A stretch of DNA of 64,000 bases from Chryseosolibacter sp964563295. Its GTDB lineage: Bacteria > Bacteroidota > Bacteroidia > Cytophagales > Cyclobacteriaceae. Under the pieces are notes generated by a model. That model ran no database searches. It was not told where the DNA came from and worked only from the letters and a program-made list of their open reading frames with translations. The DNA lies in the NCBI GenBank assembly GCA_964563295.1, contig CAZLWX010000004.1, forward strand, positions 1 through 64,000, read 5' to 3'. The position numbers were made by a program, and so were the translations under genes. Every line of letters begins with the position of its first letter. Position 1 is the stretch's first letter. Shown piece after piece: positions 42,816-52,300 of the stretch.

Positions 42816-44513
42816 CTACCCCTTCTTGACAGCGTAGTCCACCGCGCGCGCGGTCATCGCCATGTATGTCAGGGAAGGGTTTTGTGTTGACGTTGATGTC
42901 ATGCAAGCGCCATCGGTGACATAGACATTTTTACATGCGTGCAACTGATTCCACTCATTGAGCAGCGATGTTTTCGGATCGCGCCCCATCCGCACGCCAC
43001 CCATCTCATGGATATCCAGTCCCGGCGCCTGCCTGGAATCGCTCGTGCGGATATTGGTGAATCCCGCCCTGGTATACATCTCGGTGAATTGCTCAACAAA
43101 GTCGGCAACCATTTTCTCGTCGTTGTCGTCATAGTCAACCGAGATCTTTAGTCTGGGAATGCCCCACTCATCTGTTTGAGTCTCGTCCAGCGCGACAAAA
43201 TTCGATTCCTTAGGGATCGTCTCACCCATCATGTGTGAGCCTACGCGCCAGGGACCGAGTTGAGTTTTTGCAAGCTTTTCCTTCAGTTCCAACCCAAGGC
43301 CGTCGTGGCCTTGTTCGTCATATCGGCCACCGCTGAATCCTGCCGCATATCCTCTCAGAAAGTCGGTCTCCTGCTTGAACACATTTCGGAATCGCGGGAT
43401 ATATCCGCTAGTAGGTCTGCGTCCGTCGGTAGTGAACTCTTTTAATCCATCATATTCCGCCGAAATCCGCGCCCGGTAGTTGTGAAAAGCCACAAACCTG
43501 CCGAGCAAACCATTGTCATTGCCGAGACCATTTGGGAAACGCCTGGACTTCGAGTTCAGCAAAATCAGGTTGGTATTCAATGCAGAAGCGTTGACGAAAA
43601 TAATTGGAGCATAGTACTCGATCGCCTCGTGTGTGTTGGCATCCAGGACCAGAACTCCATTCGCCTTTCCCTTTGTTTCATCGTACAAGACAGAATGCAC
43701 GACCGAGTGGGGCCTGAGCGTTAGATTCCCGGTGTTTGCCGCCCAGGGCAAGGTAGAGGAATTACTACTGAAGTATCCGCCGAAAGGGCATCCCCGCTGG
43801 CACAGATTCCGATTCTGACATTGACCTCTGCCTTGTTGAAGGTGTATCGGTTGCGGCTGCGTGATGTGAGCACAGCGGGCGACGATGAGGTGACGGTTGC
43901 CGTAGTGCTTCTTCAGCTGCTCCTGGAAATATTTCTCAACACAGGTCAGTTCAATCGCTGGCAGAAACTCGCCGTCCGGAAGCTCGGGCAGTCCATCTTT
44001 GTTTCCCGATATACCCGCAAACTTCTCGACGTGACTGTACCATGGAGCAAGGTCCGCGTATCGAATGGGCCAGTCGACGGCAAAACCATCACGGGCGGGA
44101 CCCTCGAAATCGAAGTTGCTCCAACGCTGGGTCTGACGAGCCCATAGTAACGACTTCCCCCCTACCTGGTAGCCGCGAATCCAATCGAAGGGTTTTTCCT
44201 GAACATAAGGGTGTTCATTGTCCTTCACAAAAAAATGCATCGCATCCTCGCGAAAGGCATAGCACCGGCTAACGACGGGATTTTCTTCCTGGATTTTTTG
44301 AGGCACCTCGTTGCGATGCTTGAACTCCCAGGGCATCATATTCGTCGTGGGATAGTCCACATTGTGTTTCACATCGCGGCCACGCTCCAAAACCAAAGTC
44401 TTAAGTCCTCGTTCGGTCAACTCTTTTGCTGCCCAGCCACCGCTGATACCAGATCCTATTACGATGGCGTCGAACGTGCGGTCCTGTGTGCTGTCAATAT
44501 TGAAGTTGGCCAT
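42816..44513 (-). CDS. GMC-family FAD oxidoreductase
   Basis: A 565-residue flavoprotein from the ATG at 44513; the earlier TTG at 44519 is less likely. The FAD-binding motif AIVIGSGISGGWAAKELTERG is at the N-terminus. The C-terminal GMC motif has HEMGGVRMG (catalytic His region) and STQNPSLTYMAM (Asn). It resembles the membrane gluconate-dehydrogenase type large subunit and has a partner gene directly upstream resembling subunit 3. It probably oxidises a sugar or polyol with electrons passed to a cytochrome not seen here. There is no obvious signal peptide, so export may depend on the Tat-signal partner. Confidence 0.88.
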   Translation of the reverse strand: MANFNIDSTQDRTFDAIVIGSGISGGWAAKELTERGLKTLVLERGRDVKHNVDYPTTNMMPWEFKHRNEVPQKIQEENPVVSRCYAFREDAMHFFVKDNEHPYVQEKPFDWIRGYQVGGKSLLWARQTQRWSNFDFEGPARDGFAVDWPIRYADLAPWYSHVEKFAGISGNKDGLPELPDGEFLPAIELTCVEKYFQEQLKKHYGNRHLIVARCAHITQPQPIHLQQGRGQCQNRNLCQRGCPFGGYFSSNSSTLPWAANTGNLTLRPHSVVHSVLYDETKGKANGVLVLDANTHEAIEYYAPIIFVNASALNTNLILLNSKSRRFPNGLGNDNGLLGRFVAFHNYRARISAEYDGLKEFTTDGRRPTSGYIPRFRNVFKQETDFLRGYAAGFSGGRYDEQGHDGLGLELKEKLAKTQLGPWRVGSHMMGETIPKESNFVALDETQTDEWGIPRLKISVDYDDNDEKMVADFVEQFTEMYTRAGFTNIRTSDSRQAPGLDIHEMGGVRMGRDPKTSLLNEWNQLHACKNVYVTDGACMTSTSTQNPSLTYMAMTARAVDYAVKKG

Positions 44514-44515
44514 GT

Positions 44516-45061
44516 TCAAACAATCTTGGGTTCATCAACAGGCACACAGCCTTTGAAATCGGCCCCTGGAACGAGCTCGTACGTCTTGACTTCTGTCATG
44601 AAATACGACGAAGAAAGGTAGCCCTGAATCACATGCCGTCTTGTTGTTTGGTAGAATCGGCGAACCGAGTTATCCATATTATCGATGTTTTGCTCGACCA
44701 ACTTCAGCAACTCGAGTCGCTCGTCAGCGGTCGAGTCGAGAAATCCCTTTCCGGCCAGCTTTCGGCATGCATCATCGAATGACCGCATCCCCTTGAGGAA
44801 TTTTTCGCGCGTTTCAGCATCTGCACAGTCGTCTACCATGACGAGGGTGAAAAGATGTGCACCCGTTGTTTTGGCGCCTGGCTTATCCGTTTCCGGGATG
44901 ATTGTCTCAGCCATTGCCGCCAGTAGTTCTTCCTCGTCACCAGAAATTTTCAGATTGCTTAGTGCGATGGAGACTTTCTTTGGATCGGAAATGCAGGAGG
45001 GCAACAGGATTGCAGCGGTGGCGCCCATGGCAAGCTGCTTCAAGATCTGCCTTCGGTTCAT
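44516..45061 (-). CDS. gluconate 2-dehydrogenase subunit 3 family protein
   Basis: A 181-residue protein with a Tat-like N-terminus (MNRRQILKQLAMGATAAILLPSC) and then LLAAMAETIIPETDKPGAKTTGAHLFTLVMVDDCADAETREKFLKGMRSFD, the pattern of the gluconate dehydrogenase small subunit. This subunit carries the Tat signal and helps export the GMC flavoprotein. It ends just before the GMC gene on the same strand, so the two make one complex. Confidence 0.87.
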   Translation of the reverse strand: MNRRQILKQLAMGATAAILLPSCISDPKKVSIALSNLKISGDEEELLAAMAETIIPETDKPGAKTTGAHLFTLVMVDDCADAETREKFLKGMRSFDDACRKLAGKGFLDSTADERLELLKLVEQNIDNMDNSVRRFYQTTRRHVIQGYLSSSYFMTEVKTYELVPGADFKGCVPVDEPKIV

Positions 45062-45165
45062 AATCTGTTTCTTTATTATCGGCCGCCTGGTGGGGCGCTG
45101 TGTTCAATTCAGGCAATATAGCAGGTCGCCATCTATTTCAAAACGAATATTAAAAACACGGAGTC

Positions 45166-47070
45166 CTATGCCGGGACCTTGTCGAAATCCAGATTGCCGG
45201 TTATTCGCGATCCTTCTTTCGTGAGCTTGCCCATGTAAAGACGAATTCGGCGGCGCGCCTCCTCCAGATCATCGTTGTTAAGATTGATGTTGAGCAGATC
45301 AATATACCAGGGCGCCTTGACCTTTTCGCGTACGTACACTTTAGCAATCTCGCGAGCGATAGGCAATGATGTCCTTTTCGATCCGTCGTGAACATCGCGG
45401 TTCGATGCTTTCAACAACTTATCATACTCTTCTTCGAGCAGCCTTTCAAAGATACGGCGATCGAATACGTCGCCGGCGCGCAAACCCGTCGCCGGGTCGT
45501 CCTCGGTGAGTCGTGCGCCTTTGTTCACCCACTCCCAAAGGATACTCAACCTGATTTCTCCGGTGGCCATGTCTTCCATCAGGTACAGAATATTGTCATC
45601 TCCGAAATAGTCGGCGGGCTTAAGGGCGGCGGCCTGCATACCTTGAAGAAAAGCATTGCCGTACTGCATTGCTACACTGAGCAAGTTGCGCGCACCGCGA
45701 ACGGTTCTCGGCGCCGGTTCAAGCAATACAAGTCCATCCGCATCTTTCTGCGTATAGCCAAGGCGTGGGAACGTTCGCCCCAGCTGGTTATCCGCTCCCG
45801 CCTTCTCCCAGACGGGCCGGATAATGTGGACCATCTTCCAGTGGGCGACCCATTTTCCGCTGGCGCCATCGCGCTGTTCGCGGGCCGCACCTGCGAGCGC
45901 TTTCTCCATGCTGGCGGCAACACCTTCCGGCGAGCCGACCGGAATGTTGGGTTCCATCCCACCCTGCCATAGCGCGAAATTACCGTTGGCATCAGACGTG
46001 TTGACGCAACGTCGCACCCTGTCTTCGTAGTTGCGCATGTAACCGTATGTCATCACGATGGCCTCGATGTTCGGCTGAATGAAATTCTCGTCCCACGCCA
46101 TGGCGTCGGCAACACTGTTGATGTAATCCCAACGACCCGTGTTGAACCCAACAAAATGTTTTCCGAGTGCGGCACGGATCTCCATCAGCTGATACGTTGC
46201 CTCCAGCTGCTCGACGAGAACGTAGGTTTTGATTGTCCCGGGTGAAAGCATGAGATGACTTTCGAGTGCATCAAGCATCTGGTTCCACAGCGCGGCCTCT
46301 CCTGCAGTCTGGATTTTCGGCAGATAAAGCACGATCGATGATCCGCGCGCCAGCAGTGCCTTATGGTTGTTGACGACATATAACGTCGTGTCAACAATGG
46401 ATGCCGCCATTCCGTTACCATCAGCGTCGCGGATATGTCGATCGTCGAGATGAAGACCGCGCGCGCGAAAGATGATGGTTGTGAAGTCAAGCTGTTTTTT
46501 CCAGTCCGGGACAATATCGCGCCCAAGGAAACCCTGCGCCCACTGATTCATTTCACCGGCTACCTTTTCGGCAACCTTTAGAAATACCGGGTCGCGATGG
46601 ATAGCCAGCTTCAGGTTGCGCTGGTTATCGAGTGACATGCTTCTTATTTGGCCAAGGGCATCTTCCCCGTCAAACATCCAGCCATCGGCGCCGGAAAGAA
46701 GAGCGTAGGCAACGTTCCGGATGCTTGACTCAATAGGCGCATTCGGTTTGGCTGCGGGACCGGTTCCCTGAATCCATTGGCGTTGGAGGTCGCGGGGTAT
46801 TGTTGATCCTTCGAATTTGCCTTCGCGGGCGTCGCGGACGGTGATGTTCGTCCGGGGAATCGTAGCGTCCGCATTCAAGAAACCAATCCGCTCCTTCTTC
46901 CTGGTCCGATCTGCGCGCCGATGGAGTCTCTCGGCCATGACACTCTTAATGTCGACGTTGAACGTGCTCATCACAGAAAGTGCAGCGATGACGTCTCGTG
47001 TAAACACATCCGGGTACAATGTTTCGAGGCGAGAGCGGATGTGGAGGTTGGGGGATGTGGGTTTTACCAT
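45166..47070 (-). CDS. aceB: malate synthase
   Basis: A 634-residue enzyme from the ATG at 47070; an upstream frame to 47250 only translates repeats. It has DGWMFDGEDALGQ, LYLPKIQTAGEAALWNQMLDALES, the signature HFVGFNTGRWDYINSV, YGYMRNYEDRVRRCVNTSDANGNFALWQGGMEP and an NWEWVN-like C-terminal region (SILWEWVNKGARL). It condenses glyoxylate with acetyl-CoA to malate. It is longer than E. coli AceB (533). No isocitrate lyase gene is present in the window; glyoxylate could come from glycolate, given the LctP-type permease gene upstream. Confidence 0.9.
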   Translation of the reverse strand: MVKPTSPNLHIRSRLETLYPDVFTRDVIAALSVMSTFNVDIKSVMAERLHRRADRTRKKERIGFLNADATIPRTNITVRDAREGKFEGSTIPRDLQRQWIQGTGPAAKPNAPIESSIRNVAYALLSGADGWMFDGEDALGQIRSMSLDNQRNLKLAIHRDPVFLKVAEKVAGEMNQWAQGFLGRDIVPDWKKQLDFTTIIFRARGLHLDDRHIRDADGNGMAASIVDTTLYVVNNHKALLARGSSIVLYLPKIQTAGEAALWNQMLDALESHLMLSPGTIKTYVLVEQLEATYQLMEIRAALGKHFVGFNTGRWDYINSVADAMAWDENFIQPNIEAIVMTYGYMRNYEDRVRRCVNTSDANGNFALWQGGMEPNIPVGSPEGVAASMEKALAGAAREQRDGASGKWVAHWKMVHIIRPVWEKAGADNQLGRTFPRLGYTQKDADGLVLLEPAPRTVRGARNLLSVAMQYGNAFLQGMQAAALKPADYFGDDNILYLMEDMATGEIRLSILWEWVNKGARLTEDDPATGLRAGDVFDRRIFERLLEEEYDKLLKASNRDVHDGSKRTSLPIAREIAKVYVREKVKAPWYIDLLNINLNNDDLEEARRRIRLYMGKLTKEGSRITGNLDFDKVPA

Positions 47071-47102
47071 CAGAGTCGTGTTAAATGAAAGACCGGGCAC
47101 TT

Positions 47103-47132
47103 CACTGCGGAGACGCTGAGGAGCGCAGAGGA
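47103..47132. repeat. 'gcggagacgctgaggagcgcagagga' word repeat
   Basis: A short word repeat just upstream of the malate synthase start. Its inverted counterpart is at 47218-47255. The region between is non-coding. Confidence 0.45.
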
Positions 47133-47217
47133 GCACATCAGCGCATCGAGCACCATGCCCGAAAATGATGATATCCGTCCGGTTCAGAATATTTGTCATG
47201 TCCAACGCGAAGGGTTG

Positions 47218-47255
47218 CCTCAGCGGCACTCTGCGCTTCCGTGCCTCCACGGTAA
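47218..47255. repeat. inverted counterpart of the 47103 word repeat
   Basis: The words ctcagcgg, ctctgcgcttccgtg and cctccacgg are the reverse complement, in word order, of elements at 47103-47132. Together they bracket ~85 bp upstream of malate synthase. Confidence 0.4.
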
Positions 47256-47303
47256 GTACCCAATCTCCAATTTAACACCGCAGAATCTTTAATACCAACT
47301 CGG

Positions 47304-49061
47304 TCACCTTAACCGCACACTCCTTCTATTCATAAACCATACAACTCCCCCGATACTTAATACGACCACCACTAACCCTCCCAAGTAGAAGAATCCGCTT
47401 CCGACAGCATCCAACGTAGACGGCTGCCTTGACGACAATGTGTCGTAATCGGGGACGATCCAGGGAGTAACATAGGCCTGCATTAACGTCAGCAAACAGA
47501 TCATCGTGAGCATGATGAAACTATGCTTCAACGTGAATCGAAACAGCTCTGCTTCTTTTCCAACCAAGCCCACTGCCGCCGCGCCAATGGCGATGGACTG
47601 CGGCGAGATCATCTTGCCCGTCACGCCGCCCGAGGCATTTGCAGCCACCGTCACCACCGGATCAACGCCCAGGGTATGCGCTGCCGTTGCCTGTAGCTTG
47701 CTGAACAAGGCATTGGAAGACGTATCCGAACCTGTCAACACGACCCCTAACCACCCGAGTACTGGCGAAAAGAATGGAAACAACGCCCCAGTGGCCGCAA
47801 GCGCTGTTGCCATGGTGATCGACATCCCTGAGTAGTTGGCCACAAAAGCAAATCCCACAACAGCGGTAATGGTTATGACCGGAAGCGCCAGCTGCCTCAG
47901 CGTGGACAAGAAGACTGCACCCGCATCCTTGTACCGCATACCTATAAAAGGAACGGACATGATAGCCGCGAGCAGCACCGCTGTGCCGGGGGCAGAAAGG
48001 TAATTGAGTTCGTAGGGTTTGATTGCCAGCACATCGCCATCCGGTTTGATGATCGCATCCTTCAATCCAGGTACATCAAATCGCACTACCGCGAGATGAT
48101 TCAATGCAGCCTTCACAGGTTCGAGCCCCCATGTAATAATGAAGGCAGTCATGATAATAAATGGAGCCCATGCCCGCATTACCTGTCCGGGTGAATATCG
48201 CAACGAGGAGTCCGCGGTCTGTGCGGGCTCCTCTGCGAACCTCCATATAGTTGGAGGTTTCCAATAACGGAGGAAGAGCATCAGGCAAAAGATGGAAAGG
48301 ATTCCGGCCATAACGTCGGGAAGCAACGGACCCAGGTAGTTGGCGGCAAACCATTGAAAGAACGCGAACGATACACCCGACACGATGATTGCCGGGAGTA
48401 CTTCTTTCGACCGTTTCCAGCCAGACATCAACACCACGAGATAGAAGGGCACAACGACAGACAAGATGGGCAGCGTACGGCCTACCATTTGTGAAATGGC
48501 CATCTCCGGGAGTTCCGATATCCGTGAAGCCATGATGATGGGCGTGCCCACTGATCCAAAGGCGACGGGCGCAGTGTTCGCGATCAGACAGAGAGCGGCC
48601 GCATAGAGCGGATTAAATCCAAGCCCCACCAGCATCGCCGCCGAGATCGCAACCGGCGCTCCGAAACCAGCGGCGCCTTCGAGGAATGCTCCGAATGAAA
48701 ACGCGATAAGTAGTGCCTGCAACCGCCGGTCTGGTGTTATCGATGCCATAAAGTTTTTGATGATCTCAAACTGCCCGCTTTTAACGGTGAGATTGAACAG
48801 GAACACAGCGCTGATGATGATCCAGCAGATCGGTAACAGTCCGTAGAGCGCTCCATTCAAAGCTGATGCAAGTGCCAATGCGATCGGCATCTTATAAACG
48901 GTCATCGCGATCGTTATCGCAATCAGTAGTGTGAGAAGGCTTGCGATGTATCCCTTCACATTGCGCATCAGTGCCCAAAAAATAAAAATGATGGGCACCG
49001 ACGCCACCGCAGCAGAAAGAGCAATGTTGTTGAAGGGATCGATAGTTTGGGTCCAAGGCAT
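47304..49061 (-). CDS. L-lactate/glycolate permease (LctP family)
   Basis: A 585-residue inner-membrane protein with about fourteen helices. Family motifs are the amino-terminal WTQTIDPFNNIALSAAVASVPIIFIFW, LIAFSFGAFLEGAAGFGAPVAISAAMLVGLGF, and the near C-terminal NASGGVTGKMISPQSIAIGAAAVGLVGKE. The LctP/LldP family imports lactate or glycolate with protons. It precedes malate synthase by about 230 bp on the same strand. That would fit glycolate use (glycolate to glyoxylate to malate), but no glycolate oxidase is seen here, so lactate is equally possible. Confidence 0.9.
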   Translation of the reverse strand: MPWTQTIDPFNNIALSAAVASVPIIFIFWALMRNVKGYIASLLTLLIAITIAMTVYKMPIALALASALNGALYGLLPICWIIISAVFLFNLTVKSGQFEIIKNFMASITPDRRLQALLIAFSFGAFLEGAAGFGAPVAISAAMLVGLGFNPLYAAALCLIANTAPVAFGSVGTPIIMASRISELPEMAISQMVGRTLPILSVVVPFYLVVLMSGWKRSKEVLPAIIVSGVSFAFFQWFAANYLGPLLPDVMAGILSIFCLMLFLRYWKPPTIWRFAEEPAQTADSSLRYSPGQVMRAWAPFIIMTAFIITWGLEPVKAALNHLAVVRFDVPGLKDAIIKPDGDVLAIKPYELNYLSAPGTAVLLAAIMSVPFIGMRYKDAGAVFLSTLRQLALPVITITAVVGFAFVANYSGMSITMATALAATGALFPFFSPVLGWLGVVLTGSDTSSNALFSKLQATAAHTLGVDPVVTVAANASGGVTGKMISPQSIAIGAAAVGLVGKEAELFRFTLKHSFIMLTMICLLTLMQAYVTPWIVPDYDTLSSRQPSTLDAVGSGFFYLGGLVVVVLSIGGVVWFMNRRSVRLR

Positions 49062-49188
49062 TCCTTGTCAGGGGAAGAGTCTAATCGACTAGTCCGTAAG
49101 TTCTTTAATTCCAATCCCGATTCCAAAACGTTTCTTTGTGCTGTTGTGCAAGTGCGCTATTGCTTATGCTGAGCACGCCGGGAGCACT

Positions 49189-49236
49189 GCCCTCCTAAGT
49201 TTGGTTCAGGCTAGCGCGAAAGCAACGTAGGAGGGC
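49189..49236. repeat. inverted repeat in the lctP-protease gap
   Basis: gccctccta (49189-49197) / taggagggc (49228-49236), a 9-bp perfect stem with a 30-nt loop containing agcgcgaaagc. A second hairpin (agcat 49250-49254 / atgct 49262-49266) follows. No T-run, so not an obvious terminator. Confidence 0.45.
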
Positions 49237-49345
49237 CAGCAGCGAGCGAAGCATCTGGCTCATGCTGCATCGTATCGCCGCGCTGAATTCATCGCAGGTT
49301 GTCGATTGATGATTTTTGTCCGGAAGGCGATCGGGAATGAAGTTT

Positions 49346-52300
49346 TTAGCGCGCGAGGACGATTTTCCCAGTGGTAACTGATGGCCCCTCGGGCATGCCG
49401 ACAGTTATCTTATAGAAATAGAGTCCACTGGGCATTGCGTCGCCGTTTGTGGTTCTGCCATCCCATTCGAAGGCATTGGTACCCACGTAGTAGCCGTCAC
49501 CGGTGATTTGATGCAGATACACGGTTCTGCCATTAAGATCGACCACTTGCAACGATATCCAATCTGGCACGGTGTCGCCGGCAATCACAACATTGAATGT
49601 CGCGGAATAATTAAAGGGATTGGGGAAAGGTGGGTCAACGACGACACTGTTGATTCCTACCACGTTAAACGTGATCAAATACGGTTCAGACCCTGAGGGG
49701 TTGCCGGTCGCATCGCGGCCCTCAACCCTTAGGGTATACGTTCCTTCCTCCAACACAGGGTTGAAGTTTACGACGAACTCCGATGTATCCGTTTCGGGTT
49801 GCCAGCTCATCCTTTCGGTTGAAAAATAGACTCGTTCAAAGGGGCAATTGTCCGCACCACATGGCGACGCCAGAAGTATAACAACGCCGGTCGTATCCTG
49901 TTTTAGGAGGTATGGATTGTTATCCCATACGGTGATGCGAATCCGCGGCGAGGTAGAAACAAAATCGTTGTTGACCAGGTGCCGCCCGTCGAAAGTCACA
50001 TCAAGCACGGGATCTTCACTATCAGCGACAATGGTAAGGTGATTGTTTAGTGCTATAATGTTGTTGTTGTAATTCTGTTCGGGCACAACATTTGGATTGA
50101 CGAATGCGGTCAGGTCGTTTGTCCCAGCGTGAGCAACGGATTTGAATGGTATCGCAAAAAGCGTCGTGTCGCCGGCAGCGGGGCCCTTGATTTTCATCCG
50201 GGAATCAGCGGAGCCGAAACCCCCCGCTGTCGACATTTTGAATGAGACCTCGAGCGAGTCGGCAAAATCCTTGTTGCTCACATTCACGAATGCATAATCG
50301 CCGTCCCACGTCTGTCCTTCGAAAAGAGTGTCAGGTTCCGACGGACCGCGATAAATGGCCACTCCTTCCGGCACAGGTTCGAACAGCACCAACCACTTTT
50401 TTAATTGCGGTGCAGTGACATACACGTCGTCGTATGGCTTGAATCGCAACCGCAAAAAGGGATAGGTTGCAGGATTGATACTCGTGATATCGACATTCCC
50501 TTCCATGTCAGGAAAGATAAGGTCTTCGGTGCCGCTCGCCGTTACGCCGATCACATCAAATGACACCGAATCGCTGGGTTCTACCCCCGTAAATGCCGGG
50601 AGTATTTGATCCCATTGCGCCGCCGGGCCGATGGGCGGGCTAGTCATCGCTCCGGACGTGGTGCGGCCAGTGACTGTTCCCGATGCAGAAAGTTGTTCAG
50701 TATCGATGCCCTTCAACAGCATTGCTGTGCCTGGTGCAGCGCCTTTCCGTCCAAAGATGATCACCGGTTCGCCGTCTGCAAGCGAGCTGATCTGCGCTGG
50801 TGAAATTCCTATTTCGCCTAGCTTGTCGACCGCGTCGCCTGGCCATTGGGAATACGCGGCATCGCCGATATTGAACACAATCACTGAATCACCGAAAGGA
50901 ATGTTGTCAAGGTAGTGCAACAGATCACCGTCGTTGCCCATGGAGAGCTCATCGGCCCGATACGAGTTGATCACAAAAGGCTCCCGGCCGCAAATCAACG
51001 TTCGTCCTCCGTATGTAAACAAAAGGTCCTCCCACGTCAGATAGAGTCCCGGATAGGGATGAGCAGTTTTTCGGTCGAATGCAATCAGATTGATCGTGTT
51101 GTTGCGGCATGGAAAATCCGGAGAGATATTGTACTCCGCGCCATTGATCTTCACACTGACGGAGTCGGCAGGTTCCCCTGCAGCCGAACCGAACGTGCGG
51201 ACTGCAATGTCAGTGATAGTTTCTTTGAAATTCATCACGCGGATTTCCGGATCGCTCACGAGTGACTCCAGGGCGTTCCCCGTAAACTGTGGAAAATGTG
51301 TCTGTGCCCAGCCCTCGGGTCCCTCCAGGATATAAGTAAAGGAACTCTCATCCCAGACGACGCTGTCGGTGGCAGTCGGATCAGAGAGCTTTGTCCTCCA
51401 ATAATACGCCGTGGTATCGGTGTCCTGGAGCGTTACGCGTTGCCTTCCAATCACCGGGCCTGAAACTGAATAGGTTTGCAATAGCGGGCTGTCGAACGTA
51501 TTGACAGTATCCAGTTCTACGACATACTCCGCATCACCGGCCAGCGGATCAGTATGTTGAAAAATGAGGTCGACATTTCGCGAGTTGACGATCGCGTATT
51601 CTGGCGGGGACAGGTTTCGTGTCCCGCTGAGCGGAATAAAAAATCCAGCTTCCGCTTCATTGTTGGCTTCATTCAGTTCATCTATAACGTGATCGGCATC
51701 AACAACAACATGAAATGTGTTGTTGCCCGCGCTATTCGCTTCCGCGGGAATCAAGAGGGCGAGTGTATCAGAGTAAAGGGGACTGGCAACGAGGGTATCA
51801 TAAGAGACGCGGGAGTTATCCGGGAGAATTCTTTCGACGCTGATTCTGATTGGTTTGTTGCGGGTTTGGCCAAAGTTGCGGACGACGACATTGAGTCGAA
51901 AAGAGTCTGACAATACGGTGACCGGGTCGCCGTCGTATGACGAGATTGAAATATTACCATTGCCGATTTCAAAATCCGGTTTGGTTGCACCGAATAATTT
52001 GACGGCGGGATCACCAAGCAATACCATCTGGTGCACCTGAGTGACGTGGATGGGCTGATTTCCGTTTTCTGCGAGATATCGGCCCGCGATCTCTCGTTGG
52101 ATATCGCCGAGGCCCTTATTAATGAAAACGGTGTCGGCCATAGCGGTCTCGTAAAACAGTGTGGAGTAATTTCTCAGCGCAGATGCCAGCCCTAACCCAC
52201 TGTGGGCAATGAACCCGATCGCCCCGCGGTCGGGAGCAAGAATCCAGTTTTCTCCAAAAACGATTCCGTTCAGAAAAAACGATCCTATGGAACATCCATT

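Noticed and set aside
45166..47070. Complete glyoxylate shunt
   Set aside because: Only malate synthase is present; no isocitrate lyase in the window.
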